Part shown: positions 1 to 6,162 of the stretch, piece after piece
Position numbering within the stretch: position 1 is the first letter of the stretch
Layout: every line of letters starts with the position of its first letter
Origin: Streptomyces sp. CA-278952
Lineage (GTDB): Bacteria > Actinomycetota > Actinomycetes > Streptomycetales > Streptomycetaceae
DNA: 64,000 nt
NCBI RefSeq assembly: GCF_028747205.1
Contig: NZ_CP112880.1
Span: forward strand, 3,906,001 to 3,970,000
Direction: 5' to 3'
The notes under the pieces: generated by a model
What the model saw: only the letters and a program-made list of their open reading frames with translations
What the model was told of the DNA's origin: nothing
Database searches by the model: none
Program-made: the position numbers and the translations under genes

Positions 1-728
1 CCGTCGAGACGTACGACGGCGTGGAAGTGGAGGGCTCCACGCTTCTGGAATTCGGCGACCTTGCCGAAGGAGACGCGGAGGTGGTCGCCCAGCTCACGGC
101 GGGGGACGCCCGCGTGGATGGCGAGTTCGCGGCGGAGTCGGGTGGTGAAACGCTGCCAGAGCTCCCCGGCGTGGTTGTTGAAGAGCACGGCGCCCGCGTA
201 GTCGTAGGTCTCCGGATCAAGGGCGGAGCCCAGGTCCCCGGCGTCCGAGGCGTGCGCCGTGCCGCACCGGCAGGTGTCCCGGTCGGGGCGGTTGTGGACG
301 GGGCCGAACGAGGGTGCGGTGAGGGTGGCGAAGACGCGCGGGTGGTCGCGGACGGCGGCGGTGATGTCGCGGCGGTCGTCTCCAGCGAGGCCGGCGCGGA
401 TCAGGTGGTAGGTGTCGCCCGCGTAGGTCCAGGCGCAGGAGGGGCAGCGGGAGGCGCGGCGGTTGCCACAGGCGATACGGAGGCGTCCGCCCGGCTCGTA
501 CGCGGTCGAGTAGCGGTGCAGGGTCTCGCCGGTGGTCTTGTCCTTGTGGGTTACCCAGCCGCTCAGATGGACAGGGTCGGCACAGCCGCCGGTGCGGCGG
601 ATCTGGTCCTCCCAGCGCGTGTAGTCGGAGGCCGAGGCCACGCGGAGGACGTCCCCGAGGACGGTCGGGTCGAGCCGTGGGGCAGGCATGAACCGCTTCT
701 GTTTCGAGGGTGCGGGCCGGTGGGCCAT
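1..728 (-). CDS. repSA: RepSA-like rolling-circle replication initiator (C-terminus off window)
   Basis: The N-terminal 242 residues of a replication initiator of the pSAM2/AICE type are present; the rest lies beyond base 1. The ATG at 728 follows a GGAAGGA ribosome site. A cysteine-rich segment (C87, C95, C98, then CRC at 153-155) suggests zinc binding. HFH at 234-236 followed by AVVRLDG is the HUH metal-binding motif of rolling-circle initiators. In pSAM2 this protein nicks the double-strand origin of the excised element. It is the most distal visible gene of the transfer operon, and xis and int normally follow it, which would place the integrase off the left edge. Function is inferred from motifs and context. 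Confidence 0.85.
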   Translation of the reverse strand, partial: MAHRPAPSKQKRFMPAPRLDPTVLGDVLRVASASDYTRWEDQIRRTGGCADPVHLSGWVTHKDKTTGETLHRYSTAYEPGGRLRIACGNRRASRCPSCAWTYAGDTYHLIRAGLAGDDRRDITAAVRDHPRVFATLTAPSFGPVHNRPDRDTCRCGTAHASDAGDLGSALDPETYDYAGAVLFNNHAGELWQRFTTRLRRELAIHAGVPRRELGDHLRVSFGKVAEFQKRGALHFHAVVRLD

Positions 729-819
729 GCTGGGGGTTCCTTCCGGTTGCGAGATCGATCGGTGGGCACGGCTCCCGGGCGGCGGATGCTTGGCGGTATC
801 GAGGCCGCCCGGGGGCCGG

Positions 820-1134
820 TCAGCGGCGTTTGGCGTCGGACGCGATCAGGGATCGCAGGACGACCGCGCAGACCGCGACCGAGGCACTGGTGACGGCGAC
901 CGCCAGGAGCAGCGAGACCAGGACGGTGCCGACGACCAGGACGACGGCAGTACCGGCACCGACGAGCGCGACCGCAGTGCCGGGGGTGAGCTGTACGACC
1001 GGACGGGACGGCTCAGGGGCAGCGGCGGGTGCCGGGGCAGGCGTGCCCGGCGTGATGGTGGTCGGCTGGACGACGGCGGGTGGGGTGACCAGGCCCGAGG
1101 GCTGCGGCATGGTCGGGATCTTGGTCTGGAACAT
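820..1134 (-). CDS. SpdD-like spread protein
   Basis: This 104-aa protein has a proline-rich N-terminal third (about residues 8-45) and then one or two hydrophobic segments (about 50-95), ending in a basic tail DAKRR. The layout matches SpdD-type proteins of Streptomyces plasmids and AICEs, membrane proteins that help transferred DNA spread through the recipient mycelium. The start has a good ribosome site (GAGGAGA). It lies between the 51-aa membrane peptide and the rep gene, as in other AICEs. The family call comes from overall sequence pattern; the mechanism of Spd proteins is poorly known. Confidence 0.75.
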   Translation of the reverse strand: MFQTKIPTMPQPSGLVTPPAVVQPTTITPGTPAPAPAAAPEPSRPVVQLTPGTAVALVGAGTAVVLVVGTVLVSLLLAVAVTSASVAVCAVVLRSLIASDAKRR

Positions 1135-1161
1135 GGGTGGTTCTCCTCTCCCGGGCGCGGG

Positions 1162-1317
1162 TTACTTGACGGCGGTGTCGATGACGGAGGCGAAGAGGCT
1201 GTCGGCGAGGAGGTAGCCGCCGAGGAGGAGCACGCAGATCAGCCACACCGGCGGACGGAAGAGCTTGATGCCGAGGTAGCCGACGACCAGCAGGGCGATC
1301 CAGAGGGGGACGTCCAT
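1162..1317 (-). CDS. Small AICE membrane peptide (51 aa)
   Basis: A short gene encodes 51 residues beginning MDVPLWIALLVVGYLGIK. Two hydrophobic stretches (about 4-16 and 23-38) flank a short FRPP turn, so it is probably a two-helix inner-membrane peptide. An AGGAGA ribosome site precedes the ATG. It lies 12 bp downstream of the mobile element transfer gene and 27 bp upstream of spdD, in the same orientation. Similar tiny membrane proteins recur at this place in Streptomyces AICEs and are presumed to act in intramycelial spread. No specific function can be assigned. Confidence 0.7.
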   Translation of the reverse strand: MDVPLWIALLVVGYLGIKLFRPPVWLICVLLLGGYLLADSLFASVIDTAVK

Positions 1318-1329
1318 GGACGCTGTCTC

Positions 1330-1521
1330 CTAACGGGCGGTGCAGCGGTGGGTACGGGCGGCGAGTTGGGCGGCGGTCCGGCTGGAGTAGTCGGCGGACC
1401 AGCCGCAGCGGTCGGCAGAGCAGACGGCGGCGTGGGCGGTACGGCCGGTGCGGTCGCGGTGGGTGCCGATCTGCACGGGGCCGATACGCATCACGGAGTG
1501 GAAGCTGTCGTGGGCGGGCAT
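1330..1521 (-). CDS. Mobile element transfer protein (small, Cys-containing)
   Basis: A 63-aa basic protein carries the block FHSVMRIGPVQIGTHRDRTG and a C-terminal half with CSADRC and a His-Arg-Cys end, which could bind zinc. This pattern is characteristic of the short proteins annotated as mobile element transfer protein in Streptomyces AICEs. Its biochemical role is unknown. It sits 5 bp after the 61-aa gene and 12 bp before the membrane peptide. The ribosome site is weak (AGGGG), so coupling to the upstream gene is likely. Confidence 0.7.
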   Translation of the reverse strand: MPAHDSFHSVMRIGPVQIGTHRDRTGRTAHAAVCSADRCGWSADYSSRTAAQLAARTHRCTAR

Positions 1522-1526
1522 GCCGG

Positions 1527-1712
1527 TCAGCCCCTGTCGGTCGTCGGGTCGGTGTACTGGGCGCGGATGCTGCGGGCGGTGGCCGGGTCGTCGACGCGTC
1601 GTGCGGCTTCCTCGGCGAGCAGGTGGGCGAGGAAGAGGCGTCCGGCTGCGGCCATCTCACGCGCTCCGTCGAGGTAGTCGGCCACGGTCAGGTCGGCGGG
1701 ATCGTGGGTCAT
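1527..1712 (-). CDS. Small conserved AICE protein (61 aa)
   Basis: A 61-aa predominantly helical acidic protein (MTHDPADLTVADYLDGAREM...) with no membrane segment. An AAAGGAGA ribosome site precedes the start. It follows the DUF2637 gene by 18 bp and precedes the transfer protein gene by 5 bp, so it is part of the transfer operon. I recognise no domain. Small soluble proteins of this size are common in this operon in related elements, but I cannot state a function. Confidence 0.65.
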   Translation of the reverse strand: MTHDPADLTVADYLDGAREMAAAGRLFLAHLLAEEAARRVDDPATARSIRAQYTDPTTDRG

Positions 1713-1730
1713 CTCAGTTCTCCTTTGCAG

Positions 1731-2396
1731 TCAGCTGAGGCGGGCGGCGATGGCGTCTGCGAGGTGGGGCGGTACGCCGAGGCGGGAGCGGAGGGTGTCG
1801 GTGTCGATCGGTGATCCGGTGCGCGTGCGGTACTCGTCGGCGACCTTGCGGGCGTGGTCGATCAGCACGGCGGGAACGGGCGCATCCGGGGACGGGGACG
1901 GTGGCGAGGACAGGGCCGTTGTCGCAGGGGGTTCATCGGCCGGGGATGGGGTCGGGGCGGCGTCAGGCACACGCGCCGGCTCGATGTCCTTCGTCTCCGT
2001 GACGGCGGCTGACGGAGCTGGATCCGGCCTCCCCGACGAGTGGGCGAGGAGAGTGCCACCGAGGAAGGCGAGTGCGGGCCATCCGGCGATGCCGAGCCGG
2101 AGCGGGGCCGGCGGGTCGGCCAGGTCGAGGAACCCGGCGGTGGCGACGTTGGCGCCGAGCGACGCGAACAGGGCGATCAGGAACCAGCACCAGGCCAACC
2201 GGGACGGACCCTCGCTGGGCAGCCGACGCCAGGCGGCGACAAGGAGCAGGTCGACGCTGACCGGGTAGGCCCATGCCTTCCAGCCGTCCTGTCCGGCCGC
2301 GGCGGCGAGGTCGTGCAGGTGCGCGAAGGACAGAGCCCCGGCGATGACCGCCTGGATCAACACCGCGTCGATCCGGAGAACGTGCCGGGCGCCCAT
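1731..2396 (-). CDS. DUF2637 membrane protein, SpdB-like
   Basis: This 221-aa protein has four likely membrane helices in its first 120 residues (around 10-30, 42-58, 65-92 and 98-115), matching the DUF2637 family of Streptomyces plasmid and AICE spread proteins. The C-terminal 100 residues are Pro/Ala-rich and cytoplasmic, ending with a short helical domain (residues about 185-221) that resembles a DNA-binding wing. Its ATG overlaps the stop codon of the upstream gene by one base, implying translational coupling. The protein probably acts with TraSA in moving DNA between mycelial compartments; that is family knowledge, not visible here. Confidence 0.78.
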   Translation of the reverse strand: MGARHVLRIDAVLIQAVIAGALSFAHLHDLAAAAGQDGWKAWAYPVSVDLLLVAAWRRLPSEGPSRLAWCWFLIALFASLGANVATAGFLDLADPPAPLRLGIAGWPALAFLGGTLLAHSSGRPDPAPSAAVTETKDIEPARVPDAAPTPSPADEPPATTALSSPPSPSPDAPVPAVLIDHARKVADEYRTRTGSPIDTDTLRSRLGVPPHLADAIAARLS

Positions 2397-2581
2397 CAGG
2401 AGTCCTCAGCGGGGTCGGAGTCGTCCGGGAACGTGCCCGGCGGCGGCTCCGGCAGCGACACGGCGAGGGACGGGCTGACGGCGTCCACGAAGTCGAGGTC
2501 GGCGCCGGCCATATCGGCGTACAGGGCGAGTTGGCCGAGCAGAAGCACGGTCCGGGCGAAGTCCTCGCAGTCGGGGCACAT
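2396..2581 (-). CDS. Small acidic AICE protein (61 aa)
   Basis: Read from the ATG at 2581, which has a well-spaced AAGGGAG ribosome site, the product is 61 residues starting MCPDCEDFARTVLLLGQLAL and ending in an acidic proline-rich tail. A start eight codons further upstream is possible but has no better signal. The CPDC pair could bind a metal. It lies between traSA and the DUF2637 gene and overlaps the latter by one base. No known domain is recognised; similar proteins occur at this position in other elements. Confidence 0.6.
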   Translation of the reverse strand: MCPDCEDFARTVLLLGQLALYADMAGADLDFVDAVSPSLAVSLPEPPPGTFPDDSDPAEDS

Positions 2582-2661
2582 GGCGGTTCTCCCTTCTCTG
2601 GGCATGGCAGTGGTAGGGACTCGGCGCGAAGACGGTCACGCCTACCGGGTGGGGGGAGAGA

Positions 2662-4014
2662 TCAGGCGGTGGCCGGAGAGGCCTTAGCCGATGGCACAAG
2701 CTCGGTGGCGGTGCCGGTGGTGGGCCGGAAAGGGGCCAGCTCGGGCAGGTCCGGGGTCCTGTCGGCGTACCGGTTGCAGAGGTTCACGGCCTGGCGGAGC
2801 GAGGTGTGCGGAGCGCGGATGCGGTGCCAACCGCCGGACGCGTCTCCCGCGATGGCGAGGCCTCGCAGTTCGGCGGGAATCTGGATGGCGGCGAGGACCG
2901 CGTCGGGGGCGATGTCGCCGAAGGCCATGTTGGCGGAGGTCTCGTCGTTGAGACGGTGGGCGATGCGGCCGGTGAGTTGGGCGCGGAGCATGGTGATGCC
3001 CTTGCCGAGTTCGGAACCGAAGCGCTGTCCGCAGATTTCGAGGTAGATACCGGCGGCGCGGCCGAGCTGCGCGAGACGGACCAGGGCGGTGATGATGCGG
3101 TCCCGCCGCCTCTCCTCCTCCTTCGTTGCGTAGAGGGCGAGTTCGGCCACCTCGTCGACCAGGACGACGACCGGGGTCGGGCGGAGCTCCTCAGGCAGGT
3201 CCCAGATGTCGGCGGCGATCTCCGCGTCCGGCACATCGACGGTGATGCGCTGTTGGGTACGTATGAGGCGGTAGACGTCCGCCATCCGCGCCACGAGTGC
3301 ATCGAGGAGTTCGGCGGCGGTGTCCGGGCTGTCGGCCAGCGCTGAGAACCGGCGCGCCAGCGGGAAAAGCTCGACCCCTTGCTTGCAGTCGATACCGACG
3401 AGGGCAACGTCCAGAGGAGCAAGGCTGGCGACCAGGTTGCGTTGGTAGACGGACTTGCCGGACTCCTTGGCGCCGAGGGTGAGGGCGTGAGGTATCGCGC
3501 GGTAGTCGCGATAGTGCACCGACCCGTCCTCCCGAAGGGCGACCGGTACCCGCATCGCCCGGGTCTCCGTCTCAGCAGGCATCTGCACCCGCTTGAGCAC
3601 GTCGTATCCGGTCATCCGCACCTCGACGACACCGGACCGCACCTCACGCGAGGTCACGCCGAACATCGAGAACGAGTGCCGAAGCCGGTCCGAGGCCGCA
3701 GCGATGTCGAAGACGTCTTGGCCGGGGCGAAGCTTGAGTCGGAGGACCAGGCCGGTGCGAGTCGGCCGGAGTCGCCGGATACGCGGTGGGCGGGGCTCAG
3801 GTATCGGCCGGTTGGTGGCCCGAGCCAGAGATAACCGCCACCGCGCCGGCGGAACGGTCAACCCGCACGCGTCCATGACCGAGCGGTACCGGACCAGGAC
3901 CCGCAGCGCGGCCAGGGTGACCCCGAAGGCCAGCCAGTACCAGGCGGGCCGCCGCCACCGCAGGAGACCCGCAGCGGCGACGACCAGCACCAGAGCGACC
4001 GTGAAGGCGGTCAT
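2662..4014 (-). CDS. traSA: FtsK/SpoIIIE-type conjugal DNA translocase TraSA
   Basis: A 450-aa transfer ATPase. Two N-terminal membrane helices (about 3-20 and 25-41) anchor it. The Walker A box GAKESGKS is at 181-188 and the Walker B box PVVVLVDEVAEL near 281-292, in a FtsK-type motor domain. Such proteins move double-stranded plasmid DNA between Streptomyces hyphae, unlike relaxase-based conjugation. The ATG at 4014 lies two bases after the stop of the upstream gene; upstream codons in the same frame overlap that gene and are not used. The presence of one TraSA and no relaxase supports an AICE rather than a classical conjugative plasmid. Confidence 0.9.
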   Translation of the reverse strand: MTAFTVALVLVVAAAGLLRWRRPAWYWLAFGVTLAALRVLVRYRSVMDACGLTVPPARWRLSLARATNRPIPEPRPPRIRRLRPTRTGLVLRLKLRPGQDVFDIAAASDRLRHSFSMFGVTSREVRSGVVEVRMTGYDVLKRVQMPAETETRAMRVPVALREDGSVHYRDYRAIPHALTLGAKESGKSVYQRNLVASLAPLDVALVGIDCKQGVELFPLARRFSALADSPDTAAELLDALVARMADVYRLIRTQQRITVDVPDAEIAADIWDLPEELRPTPVVVLVDEVAELALYATKEEERRRDRIITALVRLAQLGRAAGIYLEICGQRFGSELGKGITMLRAQLTGRIAHRLNDETSANMAFGDIAPDAVLAAIQIPAELRGLAIAGDASGGWHRIRAPHTSLRQAVNLCNRYADRTPDLPELAPFRPTTGTATELVPSAKASPATA

Positions 4015-4016
4015 GA

Positions 4017-4376
4017 TCAGGCTGCCTTCGACCCTGCGGCGGCGACGTCGGCGAGCGAGGTGACCGCGACCGCGCGGAACGCGATGCCGTGCCGCCGCTG
4101 ACCGTTGAAGTCGTTCTCCCACGGACGGGCGACCAGGCCGGTGAGCGCGACCGGCGTACCCATGGCCAGCTCACCGGTGATCCCGGGCTCCGGAACGGTG
4201 ACGGACAGGATCTCCACCTCCTCGTTCGCCGCGAACATCACGTCCACGGTCATGAGCTGAGCACCGGTCTCCATGTCGGTGGCGATCTCACCGGTGCGGC
4301 GGTCACGGACCTTGACCTGCGGAGTCTTGGCGACCATCACGACAGCGCTGGAGGTGTCGACGGGAATCTGACGCAC
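4017..4376 (-). CDS. AICE operon leader protein (119 aa), possible Pra analogue
   Basis: The first gene of the transfer-replication operon, starting with GTG after a GAGGAG ribosome site. The 119-aa product is rich in beta-prone segments (VKVRDRRTGE, QLMTVDVMFA, VEILSVTVPE, RRHGIAFRAVAV) and could be a small OB-fold protein. Its promoter is covered by two palindromic operators that match a third at the korSA/Nudix junction. In pSAM2 the KorSA repressor controls pra, the activator of replication, so this gene occupies the place expected of a Pra-type regulator. That equation is my inference; by sequence alone it is a conserved AICE protein of unknown function. Confidence 0.6.
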   Translation of the reverse strand: MRQIPVDTSSAVVMVAKTPQVKVRDRRTGEIATDMETGAQLMTVDVMFAANEEVEILSVTVPEPGITGELAMGTPVALTGLVARPWENDFNGQRRHGIAFRAVAVTSLADVAAAGSKAA

Positions 4377-4409
4377 AGCTGATCACTCCTCTATAGATGC
4401 TGGACTTCG

Positions 4410-4465
4410 TCACTCATGTATATGAGTGACATGAAGAAGAGTGCATGACTCCTGTACATGAGTCA
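4410..4465. promoter_or_regulatory. Two KorSA-type palindromic operators
   Basis: Two 20-bp palindromes lie upstream of the leader gene. The first, TCACTCATGTATATGAGTGA (4410-4429), has perfect 8-bp arms. The second, TGACTCCTGTACATGAGTCA (4446-4465), has one mismatched pair. Their centres are 36 bp apart. They overlap the promoter of the minus-strand operon: a TATAG element lies between the first palindrome and the ribosome site. GntR/HutC repressors bind such sites, and the neighbouring korSA-like gene is the obvious source. A third copy is at 5314-5333. Confidence 0.75.
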
Positions 4466-4515
4466 GCCCGCCGCGAAGAAGAACTCGCGACGGGTTGAGG
4501 GAAGTTGAGCGGACG

Positions 4516-5295
4516 TCAGTCGTCGGCAGGGATCCGATACTCGAAAACGAACTGGTCAGCGGCCATGAGCGTGTCGCACACCTCGACCACCCGACCCGCA
4601 GCCGTACGAGCCTCCCGGATCAGGTGAACCACGGGCGCACCAGGGCTGAGCGCCAGTTCCGACGCCTCCGACTTCGAGGCCGGGCGCGCTTGCAGCGTCT
4701 CGACGAACTCCGCGAACTCATGTCCGTGGTCTTCAAGTCGGGCGTAGATGCCACCGCCCCCCGGGTTCTCGGCGAACAGCTCCGGGATCTCCTTCACCAC
4801 GTCCCAGGGCAGGTACGACGAGGCGGTTTCCACCGGGGTGCCGTTGCGGAAGTAGAGGCGCCGGCGGGCCAACACCTGGGTACCGGCGGGAACACCCAGC
4901 CGCTCGGCGGCGTCCTCGGGCGCGTCCATGGGACCGATATAGAGGACGCTGACTTTCGCGGTGGCGCCGGACTGTGCGGACTCCGCGAGGTAGGCGGCCT
5001 GGCCACCTTGCCGGAGCGAGCGCCGGAAGCGGTCGGAGGAGCGGTGCCGTACGGGGGGCCGGTTCTTCACGATCGAGCCCTTGCCGTGCCTGGTCTCGAC
5101 GAGCCCACTCGCCCGTACCTCGACCATGGCCTTACGGATCGTCCCGCCGGAGACGCCGTAGCGGTCCACCAGCTCGGATTCGCTCGGCACCATGTCACCG
5201 GCCTTGAGAACCCCTGCCCGGATCTGCTGCACGAGGTCATCAGCGATCTGTACATACCGAGGACCGGAACCGGCCCCTCCCGCCGCAGTTCCCAT
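4516..5295 (-). CDS. korSA: KorSA-like GntR-family repressor
   Basis: A 259-aa GntR regulator of the HutC type. The winged helix spans about residues 13-80 (RYVQIADDLVQQIRAGVLKA, then PSESELVDRYGVSGGTIRKA), followed by a UTRA ligand-binding domain (about 95-250). The ATG at 5295 has a GGGAAGGA site; codons further upstream overlap the Nudix gene and an operator. In pSAM2, KorSA represses pra and its own gene and keeps the element integrated. The operator between this gene and the Nudix gene, and the two before the transfer operon, fit that circuit. Confidence in the family is high, in orthology moderate. Confidence 0.8.
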   Translation of the reverse strand: MGTAAGGAGSGPRYVQIADDLVQQIRAGVLKAGDMVPSESELVDRYGVSGGTIRKAMVEVRASGLVETRHGKGSIVKNRPPVRHRSSDRFRRSLRQGGQAAYLAESAQSGATAKVSVLYIGPMDAPEDAAERLGVPAGTQVLARRRLYFRNGTPVETASSYLPWDVVKEIPELFAENPGGGGIYARLEDHGHEFAEFVETLQARPASKSEASELALSPGAPVVHLIREARTAAGRVVEVCDTLMAADQFVFEYRIPADD

Positions 5296-5313
5296 AGTCC
5301 TTCCCTGCCTCCT

Positions 5314-5333
5314 ATGCTCCTCTACATGAGTCA
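5314..5333. promoter_or_regulatory. Third KorSA-type operator, over the Nudix start
   Basis: The sequence ATGCTCCTCTACATGAGTCA matches the operator at 4446-4465 at 16 of 20 positions, with a perfect right arm. It lies 19 bp upstream of the korSA start and covers the first ATG codons of the divergent Nudix gene, so a bound repressor would block both. The Nudix message has no visible ribosome site and may be leaderless. Confidence 0.6.
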
Positions 5334-5778
5334 ATCACAGGAAGCGGCACCCACTCCCCTGCACTCCGTGTCCGTCGCCGGAGTAGTGGTGCGCGAGGAC
5401 GGCCGCCTCCTGGCGATCCGCCGAGCCGACAACGGCACCTGGGAGCTCCCCGGCGGCATCCTCGAACTAAACGAGACACCGGAAGCCGGCGTTGCCCGCG
5501 AGGTCTGGGAAGAGACAGGCATCCACGTCAAGGTGGACCATCTCACCGGGGTCTACAAGAACACGACGCGAGGCATCGTCGCCCTGGTCTTCCGCTGCAA
5601 GCCCTCCGGCGGCACCGAGCGCACATCAAGCGAGTCGACAGCCGTCTCCTGGCTCACACCCGACGAGGTCAGCGAGCGCATGGCCGAGGTCTACGCGGTC
5701 CGCCTCTTGGACGCCCTGGACGGCAACGGCCCTCACGTGCGGAGCCACGACGGCAAGCAGCTCATCACAGCGGGATAA
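5326..5778 (+). CDS. pif: Nudix hydrolase, Pif-like immunity factor
   Basis: A 150-aa Nudix-fold protein. The Nudix box is intact: GILELNE, seven residues, then REVWEETGI, matching GX5EX7REUXEEXGU. In pSAM2 the Nudix protein Pif confers conjugal immunity: it stops transfer from one carrier to another. Its position back-to-back with korSA agrees with that role. The start is uncertain; ATG codons at 5314 and 5326 are in frame and neither has a ribosome site, so leaderless translation is possible. A housekeeping Nudix hydrolase cannot be excluded from sequence alone. Confidence 0.72.
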   Translation: MSQSQEAAPTPLHSVSVAGVVVREDGRLLAIRRADNGTWELPGGILELNETPEAGVAREVWEETGIHVKVDHLTGVYKNTTRGIVALVFRCKPSGGTERTSSESTAVSWLTPDEVSERMAEVYAVRLLDALDGNGPHVRSHDGKQLITAG

Positions 5779-5799
5779 GACTTTCTCTACTTCATCAAG

Positions 5800-5839
5800 G
5801 CCCGCGCACGGCGCGGGCGCGCGCCGCCTCTGCGGCGCG
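5800..5839 (+). terminator. Tandem hairpins after the Nudix gene
   Basis: Two perfect GC hairpins follow the stop codon by 21 bp: an 8-bp stem (5800-5807 with 5811-5818, loop ACG) and an 8-bp stem (5820-5827 with 5832-5839, loop CTCT). There is no T tract, as is usual in Streptomyces. Confidence 0.6.
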
Positions 5840-5959
5840 GCCTGCCTCCTGTCTCCGCCCCGGCTGGCCGCGCCCGGCGGCGCGCTCGGCGGCTGCGGGC
5901 ATGAAGTGGGGGACACCCTCTGTGGCTGGGGCGGTCGGCTCCACGGCTTTAGGCAGCCA

Positions 5960-6070
5960 CTTTGGGGCGAGCCTCGAAGATCATGGCCCCAACGTCGTGC
6001 TTTAACGGGCAGGTCCACAGACTGCCCGACTCGCCTGAAGCTTAAGGGGCCATGATCACTCACCCCAAAG
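5960..6070. repeat. Nested 111-bp inverted-repeat structure
   Basis: An elaborate palindromic unit. The outer arms are CTTTGGGGCGAG (5960-5971) and its near-complement ending at 6070; the middle arms are GATCATGGCCCC (5979-5990) and GGGGCCATGATC (6046-6057), perfect over 12 bp; an inner hairpin has CGGGCAG (6006-6012) with CTGCCCG (6022-6028). It lies in non-coding DNA between the Nudix gene and the restriction-modification gene. It could be a single-strand replication origin, a transfer locus, a structured RNA or a MITE-like insertion. The rest of the 5840-6162 gap shows no gene. Confidence 0.7.
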
Positions 6071-6162
6071 CAGCTCCCGCCCAAAGCCGCTCCACCGACC
6101 TAACGCTTCGCCGTTCCCGCAGACCGTTGAAAGCAGCAGTCCCTGGAACTGCGTCGGCGACG

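Noticed and set aside
1330..2699. Long plus-strand frames across the spd genes
   Set aside because: The minus-strand set has ribosome sites, overlaps and known AICE gene order.
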